Notes: a model not told the origin generated them from the sequence alone. Positions 34,410 to 46,840 are shown, numbered from the stretch's first letter. The stretch: DNA of 64,000 nt from Theocolax elegans (GCA_026168455.1 CM047431.1:13814183-13878182), one strand, 5' to 3'. Made by a program: numbers and translations.

Positions 34410-35381
34410 AAAAAGGAGGAGAGTTGTCGCGTTAATTATTAAAAATTATATTATTATTTTTCGTACAAAAGTACTGCGTAATTTAGAATAAAATTACGGC
34501 GTAGAAGAAAAACGAAATAAGGTTGATAAAGAATAATTCTAAGTAAATGCAGTAATATAAAATATAATTTATAGAGCTAAGGGACAGATTAGTTTACGAG
34601 TGTTTCAAACGAAAAAGAGACTGATAAGTAGAGTTAAAGATATTATTCGAAGCCAATACGCATATAAGCGGGATCGCCGATAGTGAGATCGAAACGAAGG
34701 GTTACGCAAGAGTTTTTTTTGTACTGCACTATAAAATCAATGCTCGGAGAAGAACCGGCGATGGGAAACATGAACTAGAAAATTCGAGCATTAGAAGGAA
34801 GTAATAAATTAAGCTGTTCTTTGGATAATGTCGCAGTAATAAAAGGGGGACAGCAAATTCTCCGAATTAACTACGAAGCGATACAGAAAATGTATGGGAT
34901 TCGATAATTTTTAATCACGCACATCTAACGGTCCAATCGGGTGCAAGCACAGAAAAATCGAGAACTACTTACGCAATTTCCATATAAGGCAAAGCGTAAG
35001 ACAAGGACAGATGCATAGAATTTTAGGGTATATAAAGAGGACCCAGAAGAGACACAGCCACTCCTAATTTTTCATCTAAAGTTTTCATAAGGCGGAGCTC
35101 TGCTCGTCAACTCTTTGATTTTTATCCGAGGGCGTGGCACTGCTACTCGGACTTTAAAACAATACGCATTCAAAATCAAGAGAGATCTTCTATTCGGGAA
35201 TTGAGACGCATCGTTGACATCTACGAGCCATAGTCAAGGAACTACGACTTCGACATCTGGAAATCATCGGACTCCAACAGCATACACATCTAAAGTCGAC
35301 GCCCGCAGGTCTAGCAGGACATTATCCAGCAATTTGACACCGCTATCCACGTTCGAGGCGGACCCTCGTTCCTCACCGAAT

Positions 35382-35390
<9 letters not shown>
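34410..35390 (+). repeat. Possible LTR start with promoter
   Basis: A purine tract (AAAAAGGAGGAGAG at 34411-34424) is directly followed by TGTCGCG, the arrangement of polypurine tract and LTR start. A TATATAAAGAGG box lies at about 35030, followed by a GC-richer block, as in an LTR promoter. The right end is not found and no second copy is visible. It could be the 3' LTR of retroelement 2, displaced by the LINE stack; that is inference. Confidence 0.35.

Positions 35391-35431
<41 letters not shown>
35391..35431. repeat. (AT)n microsatellite
   Basis: A pure TA run. Confidence 0.95.
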
Positions 35432-35539
35432 TTATATATATATCTATATATTTGGGTACTTAAGGTATATTCTTTTCGGCTATCTATACGCTTGTATTAT
35501 TCGTAAAGGCAAACCTGATATTTTATGTTATTTCGATTG

Positions 35540-36280
35540 CTGAACCAACCGTTTTCTCTTAAAACAATTATTATTTGATACTACAATTTATTTATAATAA
35601 TTATTCGTTGCATTGCATTTTTTATATTCACGGTTTGAATTGCAATTTATTAACTATAATTCATGTTTTAAACGGCAACAATTTTTAATTTAATCTGCAT
35701 TTATTTATAATAATTCGTATTTCGATTATTAATTATTAATGTTTATAATAAAATAACCTTGTGTATATTTTATTCTAATGTGTTAATGTGTTCACCGCGC
35801 ACTTGTTTATTTAATCAAAATTAAAATCGTTATTTGACTTAAATAAATTTATGCAATTGTTAATAAAATAGTGTGATTTTATGTGTTTTTGCCCATTAGA
35901 AAGCTGTAAGAATTTAGTTACATGTGTTCATTTAAAGGAAAACAGCATATTATATTTAAATAAGTAATGCATGATTAATACGAAATAAAACATATATTAT
36001 TTTATTTATCCCACATTATATCCTACATCTCTACTCTCAAAATAACTTCGCTCGCTACTCCCGGAGAAGTAAGGCTAGTCCTAGTCAAACAAGAGTGAAA
36101 GGAACGCGAATGGTTTATTAAGCATTTGCCTTCTTGTAACATTTTTTATGGTAATTGGTACAAGTCTGGACGTGACAGTTGACACTTTCGTGAAAGGTGT
36201 TTCATATAAAGTACTGTCTAGAGGCTTAAATTCTATGTGGAATATTTAATAATGAATAATAAAATTACTGAAAGTGAAAC
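35540..36280. other. AT-rich stretch with one dispersed repeat
   Basis: No gene. 36175-36245 (TTGACACTTTCGTGAAAGG, then TATAAAGTACTGTCTAGAGG) matches the reverse complement of about 46780-46840. Confidence 0.5.
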
Positions 36281-36329
36281 TCTAATAAATATATAAATTG
36301 TAAATACAATTAATATTAAACTATAATAG

Positions 36330-36960
36330 TGTTTAAATCAATTTTACAATATTTTTCATTTTTTCAACATTTTTACCAACTGTTTTGGAATAAAAACAAT
36401 CAAAAAATTTTAATTAAGTTTTTTTCTTACTTATTTTATACATTTAAAGTTGTGTACAAATGTTAGATCTAAGTATACAAGAAGTTGAATTTCACCGACA
36501 CTTGTAAAATCGACAGATTCAATTTTGACATTATATTTATTCTAATTATTTTAATGTTAATTTAATTACATTAAACAATTAAGTTTAACGTAATATACAT
36601 TATAAACACTTAACAATAAGTATTTAATTGAATTTTGTGTGTTTTTGCAAGGTTTTACATTTTTCAACTACTTTTACCAACAGTTTTTGAAAAATAAGCA
36701 TTCAATAATTTTTATTTAATTTTTTTCTTACTTAGTTTTCACATTGTAAGTTGTGTGCAAAATTTTAGACCTCTATGTGCACTAGAAGTTGAAAAATTAT
36801 GACCCACCCAAAAAAACACCAATCATGGAAAACTCGGCAGATTCAATTTTTGACATTATACTTATTCTTATTGTTTTAATGTTAATGTAATTACATTAAA
36901 CAATTAAGTTTAATGTAATTGCATTAAACAATTAAGTTTAATGTCTATAATACACTTTAG
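36330..36960. repeat. Diverged tandem duplication of about 310 bp
   Basis: Two units share the order TTTTTACCAAC, TTTTTTTCTTACTTA, AAGTTGTGT, AGAAGTTGAA, CAGATTCAATTTT and TTAATTACATTAAACAATTA. Unit 1 covers about 36340-36645 and unit 2 about 36650-36960. Confidence 0.65.
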
Positions 36961-37159
36961 TTAGTGCCTTGAACGATTTTAAGTCACATAATTTTTGTTT
37001 TTACGTTAATATTTTTTATTTTAAGAAGATGTGATAGCTAAATTACAGGGATCTACCTTAAAAATCCAAAAATTTTCTGTAAATACGGAAATAAAAATCT
37101 GAAAAAAATTATACGTGATATTTGTTTCACCTAACCTTGAAATAAAAAAATCCTATACC

Positions 37160-38160
37160 CATTAGTTCATATATAATTATTAAATATTATACAGTTGCCA
37201 AAGAATCAAACACATATTGCCTTTATGGAAAATAAATATGGTTGTTCAGTAACTTTAATACGGATGGAGAATTATAGAGTTAGCACTGTAAAAGTTATAA
37301 AAGTTACAAAATTATTAATGACTTTCCCAATTGCCAATGCATCAAACACATATGTTGGGTTTATATAGAAAATAATAAAAAATTGTTTTAAAGTAGCTAT
37401 AGTAAGGATGGAGAATGATAAGGGTATAATGATACTATATTTTTTTAAATTATGTTAGTCAATGTGACTATCATTCATATTACACAGCATTGGAATAAAA
37501 ATAATCCTATACATATGTTATAGTTCATATAATTACTAAATATTGTGCACTTGCCAAAATATCGAACACATATATCGGCCTTATAGAAAATAAAATGATT
37601 ATTCAGTAACTTTATTTAAGATAGAGAATAGTAGAGCATTCTCTTAAATGTAACATTATGTTTCTTTTTAATTATATATGTTAGTCAGTGTCACTATCAA
37701 ACATTCAGGTCACACGGCACTAGAATATGAATCTTTATAGGCATGTGAAAATTACAAAATTATTAAATGGCTTTTACACTTACCAAACAACTGACACATT
37801 GATTTTATTTAAATATTAAAAAAGGGATTCAATAAATATATAATTAAAGAGAACAATAACTTATCAACATTCTTTTAAATTATTTAAGTTAGTATATATA
37901 ACTATTAAGCAATCATTTCACTTAACGTTGGAAAGAATATCATCCTATATGTGTTATAGTCCATATAATTATTAAATATTATGTACTTGGCAAAGTATCG
38001 AACACATATATTGGCTTTATATAGAAAATAAAATGATTATTTAGTAATTTTAATTAGGATAGAGAACGAGAAAGCATCCACTTAATTATAATATATTGTT
38101 ATTTAAATTATTTTGGTCAATGTGGAAAACATTGAGATATCATGAGGGATTCATTATAAA
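37160..38160. repeat. Old tandem repeat, period about 210 bp
   Basis: Recurring blocks contain TTGCCAAA, TCGAACACATAT, TATAGAAAATAA, CAGTAACTTTA and GGATAGAGAA. The ACACAT block falls near 37209, 37347, 37566, 37790 and 38002. Confidence 0.6.
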
Positions 38161-38388
38161 AACACAAGCATAAGTCCCTTCAAATAATATAAAACTTAAA
38201 GCAAACACATAAAATTATGTAAATAAAATGAAATAATAATATAATAAATATAATTAAAATAATATAATAATATACATTTATTTTTTGTACAATTTTTATA
38301 ACATTATACTTTAAGATTAAAAAAAGTTATACCATCACTTGCATGAAAATGAAAACATTGTTTTCATGGTTAGAATTTTATCAATGTT

Positions 38389-38390
<2 letters not shown>

Positions 38391-38460
<70 letters not shown>
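38391..38460. repeat. (CT)n tract
   Basis: A pure CT run with no LINE attached. It creates the Ser-Leu run of the ORF predicted over it, which is rejected as a gene. Confidence 0.95.
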
Positions 38461-38463
<3 letters not shown>

Positions 38464-39109
38464 ATCTCACTCTTTCTATCGACGAGAAGTCAAAGGTTGA
38501 CATGCTGGTATACGGTAAGAGCGACTATGAAGTCCTTATCTTGCAATAGTATCTGCATTGCAGTACAATAAAAAATACGGAAACGGAATAATGTGAGGTA
38601 TTGGATATAATTACATAAATAAATAATTGTAATTCATAACTTTTCACACAAAATCAGCCGGACGATTCAGCTGTGACGAAAGTGTTCACCTGAAACTAGC
38701 TCCCTCTCGCGGTCACTTGTCAACTACTTCTATATGTTTTTACTTCTGTACACATTCTCTCACGGACTGGAAAGCATTATATCCCTTTCTATCTTATTGA
38801 TTTTACATACTATTGCTATCTCTTTTTGTTTCGAGTTGACTATATATATAAAACGGAGAAGACAAAAATCGAGTAACGGAAATCGACATCCAATTTCTTT
38901 ATCGCGACTTTTCTTAATTATGCGTGAATGAATTCGGATAAAATTAGATGTTAACAGAAGATAAATAAATAGGTAAAGTAATGTTTCATAGATTTCATGA
39001 AAATAAATAGTATATAATAAACAGTTATGAAATGAAAAATATGAGGACTGAGTTAGCTGTATATATGGCTTACGCGCCCATACTTGCGTCGGGCGCTATC
39101 GCGCCCTTT

Positions 39110-39580
39110 GATTCGGTCTTTCCGATCCAATTTGTGATACTCAATATTTTTTGAAATATATTGCATAAAACCCTCTTTTATTAGCAACTTACTTGCAATC
39201 GCTAAGTTTTAAATGTTGTCAGAGGTATTAGAAAATTAATTAAGGAAAGATCGAGAAAGAAAAAAATCAACGTCCCCAGGTCTGGATTGATTCGACGGTC
39301 TCCTGCTTACCGGGCAGTTGCCTTACCACTTGGCTAGCGAGAACCCGACGATTCCACGCACCTTGTACCTTGAAGTCTTTATTTCTCGATATTTCCTTTA
39401 GACATTCCCCTCCCTGCTTATCATATTTCATCCTTAGCATTGTATTTTCAATTTTGACTCTAAATCGCTCGGGCATGTGTTTAATAAATAGTTGCTAATA
39501 AAAGAGGGTTTTGTGCAATATTTTTCAAAAAATATTGAGTAACATAAATGGCTCGGAAAGACCGAATAATATATACTTTG
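39110..39580. repeat. Inner inverted repeat around the tRNA-like segment
   Basis: 39112-39188 (CGGTCTTTCCGA, ATACTCAATATTTTTTGAAA, AAAACCCTCTTTTATTAGC) pairs with 39494-39572 (GCTAATAAAAGAGGGTTTTG, TCAAAAAATATTGAGTA, CGGAAAGACCG). Confidence 0.7.
39271..39345 (-). other. tRNA-derived (SINE-like) segment
   Basis: On the minus strand the box A-like TAGCCAAGTGGTAAGGC is followed by an anticodon-like stem (CTGC, loop, GCAG) whose loop holds GGT, and a box B-like CCGTCGAATCAATCC. Mismatches in the T arm argue against a working tRNA gene. Confidence 0.45.
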
Positions 39581-39621
39581 GCTCTTATGACGCGTTTTTA
39601 AAGCTGTCTTCAATGCAATAA

Positions 39622-39772
39622 GTGGAATACTTTTTTGAAAAACGTGTTTGTTTGCATTTTATACGATAAAATATCTTGTTTTTTATATAAATTGAAGAAC
39701 ATTTTTAAAAAATTTTGTATTTTCTTGTAGAAAATGCAAATAAAGACATTTTTCAAAAAAGTATTCCACTGA
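39622..39772. repeat. Short palindrome
   Basis: 39622-39665 (AGTGGAATACTTTTTTGAAA) pairs with 39728-39772 (TTTCAAAAAAGTATTCCACT), with about 60 bp between the arms. Confidence 0.75.
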
Positions 39773-40561
39773 AGTTTTAGTAATTGTGAAAATGAAAATT
39801 ATGCGAGTGATTAGGTTCGATTTGAGGAACAAAAACAAGCAAAGCTATTTTTTATAAATAAGGTGTTAAACATAGGTATTTTTTCTGGGGCCTAGAATGA
39901 ATGTATGTAGATTTAGAACCCCTTTAAATCAAACCTCTCAGTCAGAACTTCATCGTAGAAGCTTGTCAAAATCTTTTTTATTTTTTCGAGTTCCAGGCCT
40001 GTACTTTTAAATAATTATTACTTCTTGAAAATAAATATTAATAACAATGTGTTTCTTTTATATATCTTACTTTGTTTTAAAGAAATATTTACTTATTTTA
40101 ACCGATTTTTTGCATAGAAAGAAATCCTTTTTAAATTACATACATTTTTTACATAAATATCATTTAATAATTAGCAATAAATTAGATTATTTATAAAATT
40201 GTGCTTTCAATACAATTAAAAATATCGAAGTAAAGAATTGCTTGAATTGTAGAATTTAAGTTTCCTTGTATTTCATTTCTTCCCGCCGCGCCTCCGATTG
40301 TTTACACTTCTGCTGTGCGCTTTCATTTATTCGGGATATTTAGAACGTTTGTTTTGCTCTTGTTTGTACGGTTATTTTGATTAAAAATTACTTAGTTTTC
40401 GAAAAGACTGTATTAATTAGTAAATAAGTTCAACAATGCAGTGACTGTGAAAGAAAAATTACTAAGGAATCATAGTGTTACACGTGCATTAGTAAGTATT
40501 ACAACCTATTCGTTTTTCTATATCCTTCGCAATGTAAATATATTTTATTCTACTTACCTAC

Positions 40562-41064
40562 AGTTGTGTTCATAAGTTTCTGGCAAAAAAAAATATAGCC
40601 GTAAAAAATGAATATTTTTTAAAGATTCTCACGCCATTTGAAAGAACAAACCAAAATCTTCTAAACCTCGATGGTTTTTTTTCAAAAAAATTAAAAATTG
40701 TGTTTTCTATGGCAAAAAAGCAAACTCCTTTTTGCAGTTTTTTTTGGCCAAGAAAAATCGTCTATAATTATTTAACTGTTTAACGGATTTAAAAAAAAAG
40801 TAAAAAAAGTTTTTTTATACTCTTTAAAATGCGCGCAACCACGTTCATTTCACTTTTAAAAAATTAAACTTGAAAAACTTCACTTTTTTTCAAGTTTAAT
40901 TATCTAGGAATCTATGCATCGTAGAAAAAAACTCAAAAGAGAAAAAATGTTTGTTTTTTATGTAAAATAAGAATCTATTAAAAATTTATCATATAAAGAA
41001 AAAAAATTTTTTTATTATGACCAATATTTTTTGTAACATTTTGTATCTAAATAAATACAAAATC
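40562..41064 (+). mobile_element. Tc1/mariner-like terminus
   Basis: After a TA comes CAGTTGTGTTCATAAGTTTC, a Tc1-type terminal sequence. The same terminus, inverted, ends at 49142 and is also next to TA. No transposase is seen. 40865-40915 holds a small hairpin (TTAAACTTGAAA/TTTCAAGTTTAA). Confidence 0.5.
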
Positions 41065-41530
41065 TAAAGGCGCGATAGCGCCTGCACGCAAGTATGCAGG
41101 CACGTAAGCCCTCATTATACAGCTAACTAGCCCCTCAGATCTTGTATATTTCCGTAAATATAGAATTATACTATGTATTTATGCAACAACAAATCTCAGA
41201 ATTATTTTTAATTTAATTCTTCACTTTACAATAAATCCGGTTCGAATTCATAAATGCATAGTGAAGAAATTCGATGTTATTAAAGTTGCTTGCTGATTTC
41301 CGTTTCTCGATTTCTGATATTTCCACTTTCTTTTTCATTCGATGCAAACACAAAGAGATAGCGTCATAGGGGATGCGAAAGACAGAAAGCGACGAAATTT
41401 TTTCCAGCCCATGAGAGAACGCCTACAGAGGTACAAACTGTTAGCAAGTTGTTTCAGAAATGACCGCAAAGAGGGAGCTTCGGCGCTACTCTCAGCTATT
41501 ACAAACATAGTATATATATATGTAAACACC

Positions 41531-41840
41531 AGTATCGGTACTTATGGTGACACTAAGTGTTATCTTGGTGTTTTGAGGTTATAAAACATATGTAACGACT
41601 CAGATATAAGGGGGAGAATATTAATTGACAGAATAATGCATAAAAAACCAATAACCCAAATATCCAATAACCCAAATACCTAAATACCCCTCACGGGTAA
41701 AAAAGCACACTTTGCTCCGCAAAGCCTCCGGCACCTCGAAAGACGTTATAACTTCAATCCTTCATTAATATTATAACGTCAAAGCGGGGCTCACAAAGAT
41801 AATTTTCCGATTTTTTGTGTGTCGGCATAAGTACCGATTG
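41531..41840. mobile_element. Small element with short inverted ends
   Basis: ATCGGTACTTATGGTGACAC near 41532 pairs with GTGTCGGCATAAGTACCGAT near 41820, with one mismatch region. Between them lies another palindrome (GACGTTATAA/TTATAACGTC at 41743-41781). Confidence 0.5.
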
Positions 41841-41878
41841 ATCAATTTATATATATATATAAATTATATAAATATTTC

Positions 41879-41944
41879 ACCGCCGCCGCCGCCGCCGTGT
41901 CTAAGATTCAAGGATTCAACATATGTATATATATATATATATAT
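41879..41944. repeat. (CGC)n and (AT)n microsatellites
   Basis: A CGC run at 41879-41896 and a TA run at about 41926-41944. Confidence 0.85.
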
Positions 41945-41997
41945 ACGCGCGCGGCGGAATATTTATGTAATTTGTGTGTATATATATATATATATAT

Positions 41998-42927
41998 TGT
42001 GACGTGGTATTCGCGTACCCGATCGAATTAATTATTTTTAATAATTAAAGTTAACCGTTGGGTCGCGTTGCCCAATACCGCGCACACAATTATTTAATTT
42101 ATCGCGAACTGCGGGCTGTCGCCAGGAACGCGAGTTTGCTGAGACGCATGGTATGGAGGATTCGGGCGATCCTCTTTGCCTCGACACGATATATTTTAAA
42201 TTAATAGGATGTCGGCGGGAGCGGGGAGAACAATAATTAAACACAATAATTAAAATAAAATGAATAATCCATTTATTCCATAAATTTAACATTTTGGCCA
42301 TCCAGGCCTCGTGCCGCGACTGATCTTTCGCGCGGGCGGAAGTCTTGGGAGTCAACCTGATCGAGATACTTGCCTGCGGTTAACTCTGTCCCGATCTCCG
42401 CTATTCGGGTACCGGCGTACCCGAATACATTCCCGATGTACACACACTCATACATTCGGGATAGGGGGGGAACGCGCGGTAATATAAGTAAACTTACCGT
42501 GGTGCGCCCTGTGGATGGTCCAGCCGATCCTTGTCCCTTTGGCCCTGTGCCGCGGCGAGTGTCTCTCGACCCGCGTTAACACTCACACACTCACTTCCCG
42601 TCCTTTTTTACACCAGGTCACTCGTGGCTCACTCACGAGGACGTTCCGGGTTAATAACCGATGGCTTTGTTTGCGCCTCACGCGCCTTATTAGCCAAAAA
42701 CACTATATGCTCGATTACACCGGATAGATTTGTCCGCCTCGAGCGGCGGATCGGGACGTACTAACTAAGCAATTGCCTAATTTTCCGAAAAAGGGATGAG
42801 AGTGGGAAACACACACACACTCGCGCTCTCATCCCTACGTACTATTGCGCGCGTAATTGTACACTTGATATTCGTAAACAAATGTCGTCGGTTGGCCTTG
42901 ACATACCAAAGGCTCCGACGACTTATA
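41998..42927 (-). repeat. LTR family A, copy 2, truncated
   Basis: Begins TGTGACGTGGTATTCGCG directly after an (AT)n run. It follows the LTR at 59131-60147 through CAAAGGCTCCGACGACTTA and then loses similarity, so about the first 60-90 bases of the LTR (in sense orientation) are missing. The hairpin arms are at 42793-42802 and 42826-42835. No internal gypsy sequence adjoins it. Confidence 0.85.
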
Positions 42928-43194
42928 TATTTATATATTTCAAAATTATGTTGTTTCAAGAATAGATAATATATGTATTTTTTCCTTGCGCAAAAAAAGT
43001 TGTGAATATAACTTGAAAGAATGTGTATTAGTTTACTCATTCCTGATAAAACTCATAAAATTTTTAAATATGTACTCAATAATAATAACGGATCTAAAAT
43101 CCAATGCTTTAAATACAGATGCAAAATTGTTTGAAGATAAAATAAATATTAATCGAATATATCATAAACTTTTCCAAATATCCATACTCTCTAA
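42928..43194. other. AT-rich, no gene
   Basis: No supported feature between the truncated LTR and the TTAGTGAA array. Confidence 0.5.
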
Positions 43195-43620
43195 AAATGA
43201 ATTAGTGAATATTCACTAACTAATTAGTGAATAATAAAAAGTAAAAAAATAGTTAGTGAATAAGTAATTATTCACTAACTAATTAGTGAATAATTACTAA
43301 TTCAAATAGTTATAACTAGGTCACTAATGTTTAGTGAATAGCCACTAATTCAAATAGTGGAATATGCACTAATTCAATTAGTATAAAATACACGACAGCA
43401 ATTAGTGAATAATCACTAATTCAAATAGCGGATCCTAATGGATGTATACACTGCATAAATCCACTAAACCAATTAGTGAAATATCACTATTTCAAATAGT
43501 AAATCCTAATGCCTTATTCTCTGCATTAACCCACTAATCCAATTAGTGAAAAATCACTAATTTAAATATTGGTTTACAATAGACGTATTCAGTGCACTCA
43601 TTCACTAAAGTAATTAGTTT
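43195..43620. repeat. TTAGTGAA/TTCACTAA palindrome array with 71-bp higher-order units
   Basis: More than twenty copies of AATTAGT or ACTAATT in both directions. From about 43400 they form units of about 71 bp (AATTAGTGAA, TCACTAATTCAAATAG, ATCCTAATG, CTGCAT, CCACTAA) at about 43402, 43472 and 43541. Confidence 0.85.
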
Positions 43621-44390
43621 AAAAAAAGTTTAAAAACTTTAAAAATCTCAAAAATATGGATATATTTTTAATTTATTATTTGTTTTAGTATTTATACATA
43701 TATAATGTTATACACATATCTATACATATATAATTTCTAATTATGTAGTAAACGATTTTGCAAAAACTAAAATTATTTTTTTCACCTAAATAATATTCTG
43801 TTCTGAGGTTTCTAATACAATTTAGCATACATGACTACTCACATTTTATTAAATAATTATTGATTCTAAATAATTATTAACTTTGCAATTATTACTAATA
43901 ATCTAATGTGGAATCTATTATCTAATAGTTCGATAGCGCAAAAACGAAAATTATTTTTTTGTTCATCCAATTATATATTGAAATTTCTAAAAGAGTTTAT
44001 CATACTTGACTACTTGCCTGTTAATAATAATAATTAGGCAAAATACTTATTAACTTTACAACTCTAAGTAAGAAATTATTATGCCAATTATTAATGCGCT
44101 CACTATGTCGAAATGAAAAAAGCAATTTTACAATAGATACAATAGGTACTGCGCAGTTACAAATGTAAATATACATCATATTGCACATAACTGATTTTAA
44201 AGATGTATAATTTAAATTTATAATCTATATTTTCTAATAGTAAACTTTAAACAAAAAAAAGTAAAGGCAGATTCCTTTTTCATTTAAATAATACTGATAT
44301 TTACAATTTACATCATACGATCAGCTAGGAGACGTCTGCACAGCAAGGAAAGCAAGCGAGTACTGACCCGCGCCGCGCAATCTACTAAAT
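43621..44390. repeat. Diverged internal repeats between two palindrome arrays
   Basis: A block with GCAAAAACTAAAATTATTTTTT, read as GCAAAAAC then AAAATTATTTTTT, occurs at about 43758 and again at about 43938, each followed by TTTCTAA and GACTACT. No gene. Confidence 0.45.
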
Positions 44391-44394
44391 CATT

Positions 44395-44600
44395 TACTAC
44401 ACTATAACTAATGAATTAGTGAAAAATTGACTTATTATTTTGTAAAAAATTTAATCGATAATTTTCACTAATTAATTAGTCATAACTCACTAATTCATTA
44501 GTGACAATAAACAGTTCACTAATTAATTAGTGAAAAAACTACTAATTATTTAATGAAATATTTTTCACTAAGCAAATTAGTGAAATTTTCACTAATTTAT
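44395..44600. repeat. Second TTAGTGAA/TTCACTAA array
   Basis: Contains the perfect 20-bp palindrome TTCACTAATTAATTAGTGAA at about 44516 and several close relatives. Confidence 0.85.
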
Positions 44601-44877
44601 TTTTAGAGAGATATGATGATATATACAATGAGTTAAAAATTAAATACATTAATTATTACATTTTTAAGATAATTCTATTATAAACAGTATTGACAAGAGA
44701 AAATTAAAATTTTAACCATGGCAATATAAAATACGAATTACAATTGAAAATTTTTTTAAAAATTATTAATTTAGGAGCATTTTATTTAAATATTTTTTAA
44801 ATTAAAATTTCAAAACTGTATGGATATAGAAGTGAGTAGATAATGTATATTTATATAAAACAATATTTTAAATAAGC

Positions 44878-45688
44878 AAGTATGTATTTATTATTAGAAA
44901 CAGAAGGTTATTCAAGGAATGAATTTGTTTATAATAATCAAAATAAATATATGAGCTCTGTAATTAAAGGGAAAAATAATTTGGATATAATTATGGATTA
45001 TAACGCAAATTTTGAAAGAGGGTGCGAATTAAGAATTACGGAAGAAATGGAAGAAACAGGTTTTTATTTATATGCCGCTAAAATGTTATAAATAGTTCTT
45101 TAAAATTAATACAAAAATTTATTTATTTAAGAAGAAACTTTTATTACTCTAAAAGTACAAAATATTAATGACATAGAAATTAATTTTAGGAGGTGAAGTT
45201 TTATTTAGATCCGTTTAAAATAATCCAAAATTTTAATAAGTTGTTACTAAATACTACAATTTAGTAAGTATATATGCACTTTACTATTTATGGTAAATTA
45301 ATTTTTCATTAAGATTTATAATTATTAAAATATAAATTTAAGCTTTATAAGAATTCATATAGTTTAAAATTTACAGTTAACATTTAATATGTCTCTATTT
45401 TTTTATTATTTTTATTCCGATTTCTTTACACTAAATTTTGGTAAAAACTTTTATTTATAAATTATAGTCGTATTTAAAAAAAAATTAAATTTTTGGTATA
45501 AAACCCAATGCACTATAACAGTACCTCCAAGGTGTTGTATGAATCTGTTTGATTTCTAAGATGTCCATGGTAGTGAAAAAATAATACAATTTGAAACATT
45601 ATTTTTAATTAATTAATTACAAAAACCTTTTTCGAAATTAAAAATTGGGGTTGGCGCGCGAAGCGCGGAGGGGGCGAGGATCCCCTAG
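44878..45688 (+). mobile_element. Helitron-like non-autonomous element, copy 2
   Basis: Inverted relative to copy 1 at 12679-13500. It ends GCGCGAAGCGCGG, GGGGCGAGGATCCC and CTAG before TATATA. A 69-residue frame at 44882-45091 (NLDIIMDYNANFERGCELRI, FYLYAAKML) is shared as a broken frame with copy 1, so it is the 3' scrap of a real gene carried by the family, of unknown function. Confidence 0.55.
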
Positions 45689-45693
45689 TATAT

Positions 45694-45734
45694 ATATATA
45701 TACTACGCCTTATAATATCTTTGGTTATATTTAT

Positions 45735-45773
<39 letters not shown>

Positions 45774-45775
45774 TA
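45694..45775. repeat. (AT)n tracts
   Basis: Two TA runs between the Helitron-like terminus and repeat X. Confidence 0.9.
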
Positions 45776-45779
45776 TATG

Positions 45780-46705
45780 GGTGGCCCTCTGTGACATCGA
45801 AGATGAAAAAAATGAATATTGCTATAACTGTGGGAATATGTTTTAGAGGTATCCAGTAGTTCTCCTGAATTTTAGCACTTTTTTGCATTATATGCCAATT
45901 TTCATGAATTTATAGTTCCGAGGGGATGCATTTTTCACTAAAAACATAAATATGACTTTTATTCTAAAATTTTCTAAATTTTTCATTAAAAATACATTTA
46001 AAGTCATAAATGTATTCTGTCACACTCTTGTAAGCCATTTAAACCTTAAATAGTGAAAATCAGCAATTCTGCTCCGGACTCTGGAAACCTAATACTGTCT
46101 AAAAAATGTCTTTTTATAGTCAGAAACTGCCTATAAATTTCGAGAGTGGGTCTAAATCATTATGATCACTTATGGTCAAAATATCTGGGAAAAGTACCCG
46201 AAATATTAATAGAAATGTATTTTTGTTGCCTTATAACGATGAATCCATCAGCATGATCATTGCAAAAAATTTTATGCACTTACCTTGGAGTGGTAGAAAA
46301 GTGTCTCCACTTGTTTTAGTATCCATCTAATCTTCTGTAAGCTGCTAAAAATACAAATATTATTATACAAATGTAAAAAATTAATTTTTAAACATTTTTA
46401 ATGCTGAATTTTTAGTATTACAACCCTTACAAGAATTATAATACTAATCTGTAGGATTACTATAAGTATACAAACATCATTATTACAATAACTGAACATA
46501 CGTATTTAATACAAAAAATATAGAATTAAATCGGATCTGAAATTATAATGTAAAACTAAAAATCCAGCATTAGAAATGTTTAAAAATTAATTTTTTACTG
46601 TTGTATAATAATATTTGTATTTTTAGCAGCTTACAGGGGATTAGATGGATACTAAAATAAGTAGAGATACTTTTCTACCACTCCAAGGTAAGTGCGTAAA
46701 TGCAG
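45780..46705. repeat. Dispersed repeat X, copy 1, partly palindromic
   Basis: 45780-46477 matches the reverse complement of 57133-57868 (for example CTCTGTGACATCGAAGATG, CACTTTTTTGCATTATATGC, GTAGAAAAGTGTCTCCACTT). Within this copy 46282-46410 is inverted at 46565-46702. ORFs are not credible. Confidence 0.75.
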
Positions 46706-46774
46706 CTGAACCATAGCAGTATATAAAAACAGTGGGAACAGGATGAAAAATACTTCGTGTTAGGTCTGTATTAT

Positions 46775-46840
46775 AAACACGTTGAATTTGTGCCTCTAGA
46801 CAGTACTTTATATAAAACACCTTCTACGAAGGTGTCAACA
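46775..46840 (-). repeat. Dispersed repeat fragment
   Basis: The reverse complement of this stretch matches 36175-36245 (TATAAAGTACTGTCTAGAGG). Confidence 0.6.

Larger units (their letters stand above)
38667..41500. mobile_element. Element with about 440-bp diverged inverted repeats
   Basis: 38667-39110 and 41065-41500 are inverted copies. They share, in order, AGCTCCCTCT, CATTCTCTCA, GCTATCTCTTT, AACGGAAATC, ATGAATTCG, GTTAGCTGTATA and GCGCTATCGCGCC. The inner ends are GC-rich palindromes (for example GCGCGATAGCGC, and CCTGCA paired with TGCAGG). Between the arms lie further inverted repeats, a tRNA-like segment and a Tc1-like terminus. No transposase is seen. It may be an old large foldback or long-TIR element, or two opposed copies of one repeat. 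Confidence 0.55.

Noticed and set aside
39271..39345. Functional tRNA-Thr gene
   Set aside because: The anticodon-like GGT is present, but the T arm and acceptor stem are mismatched and the segment lies inside an inverted repeat.
45609..45888. Small ORFs with Tyr-Ile runs
   Set aside because: Produced by the (AT)n tract between two repeats.
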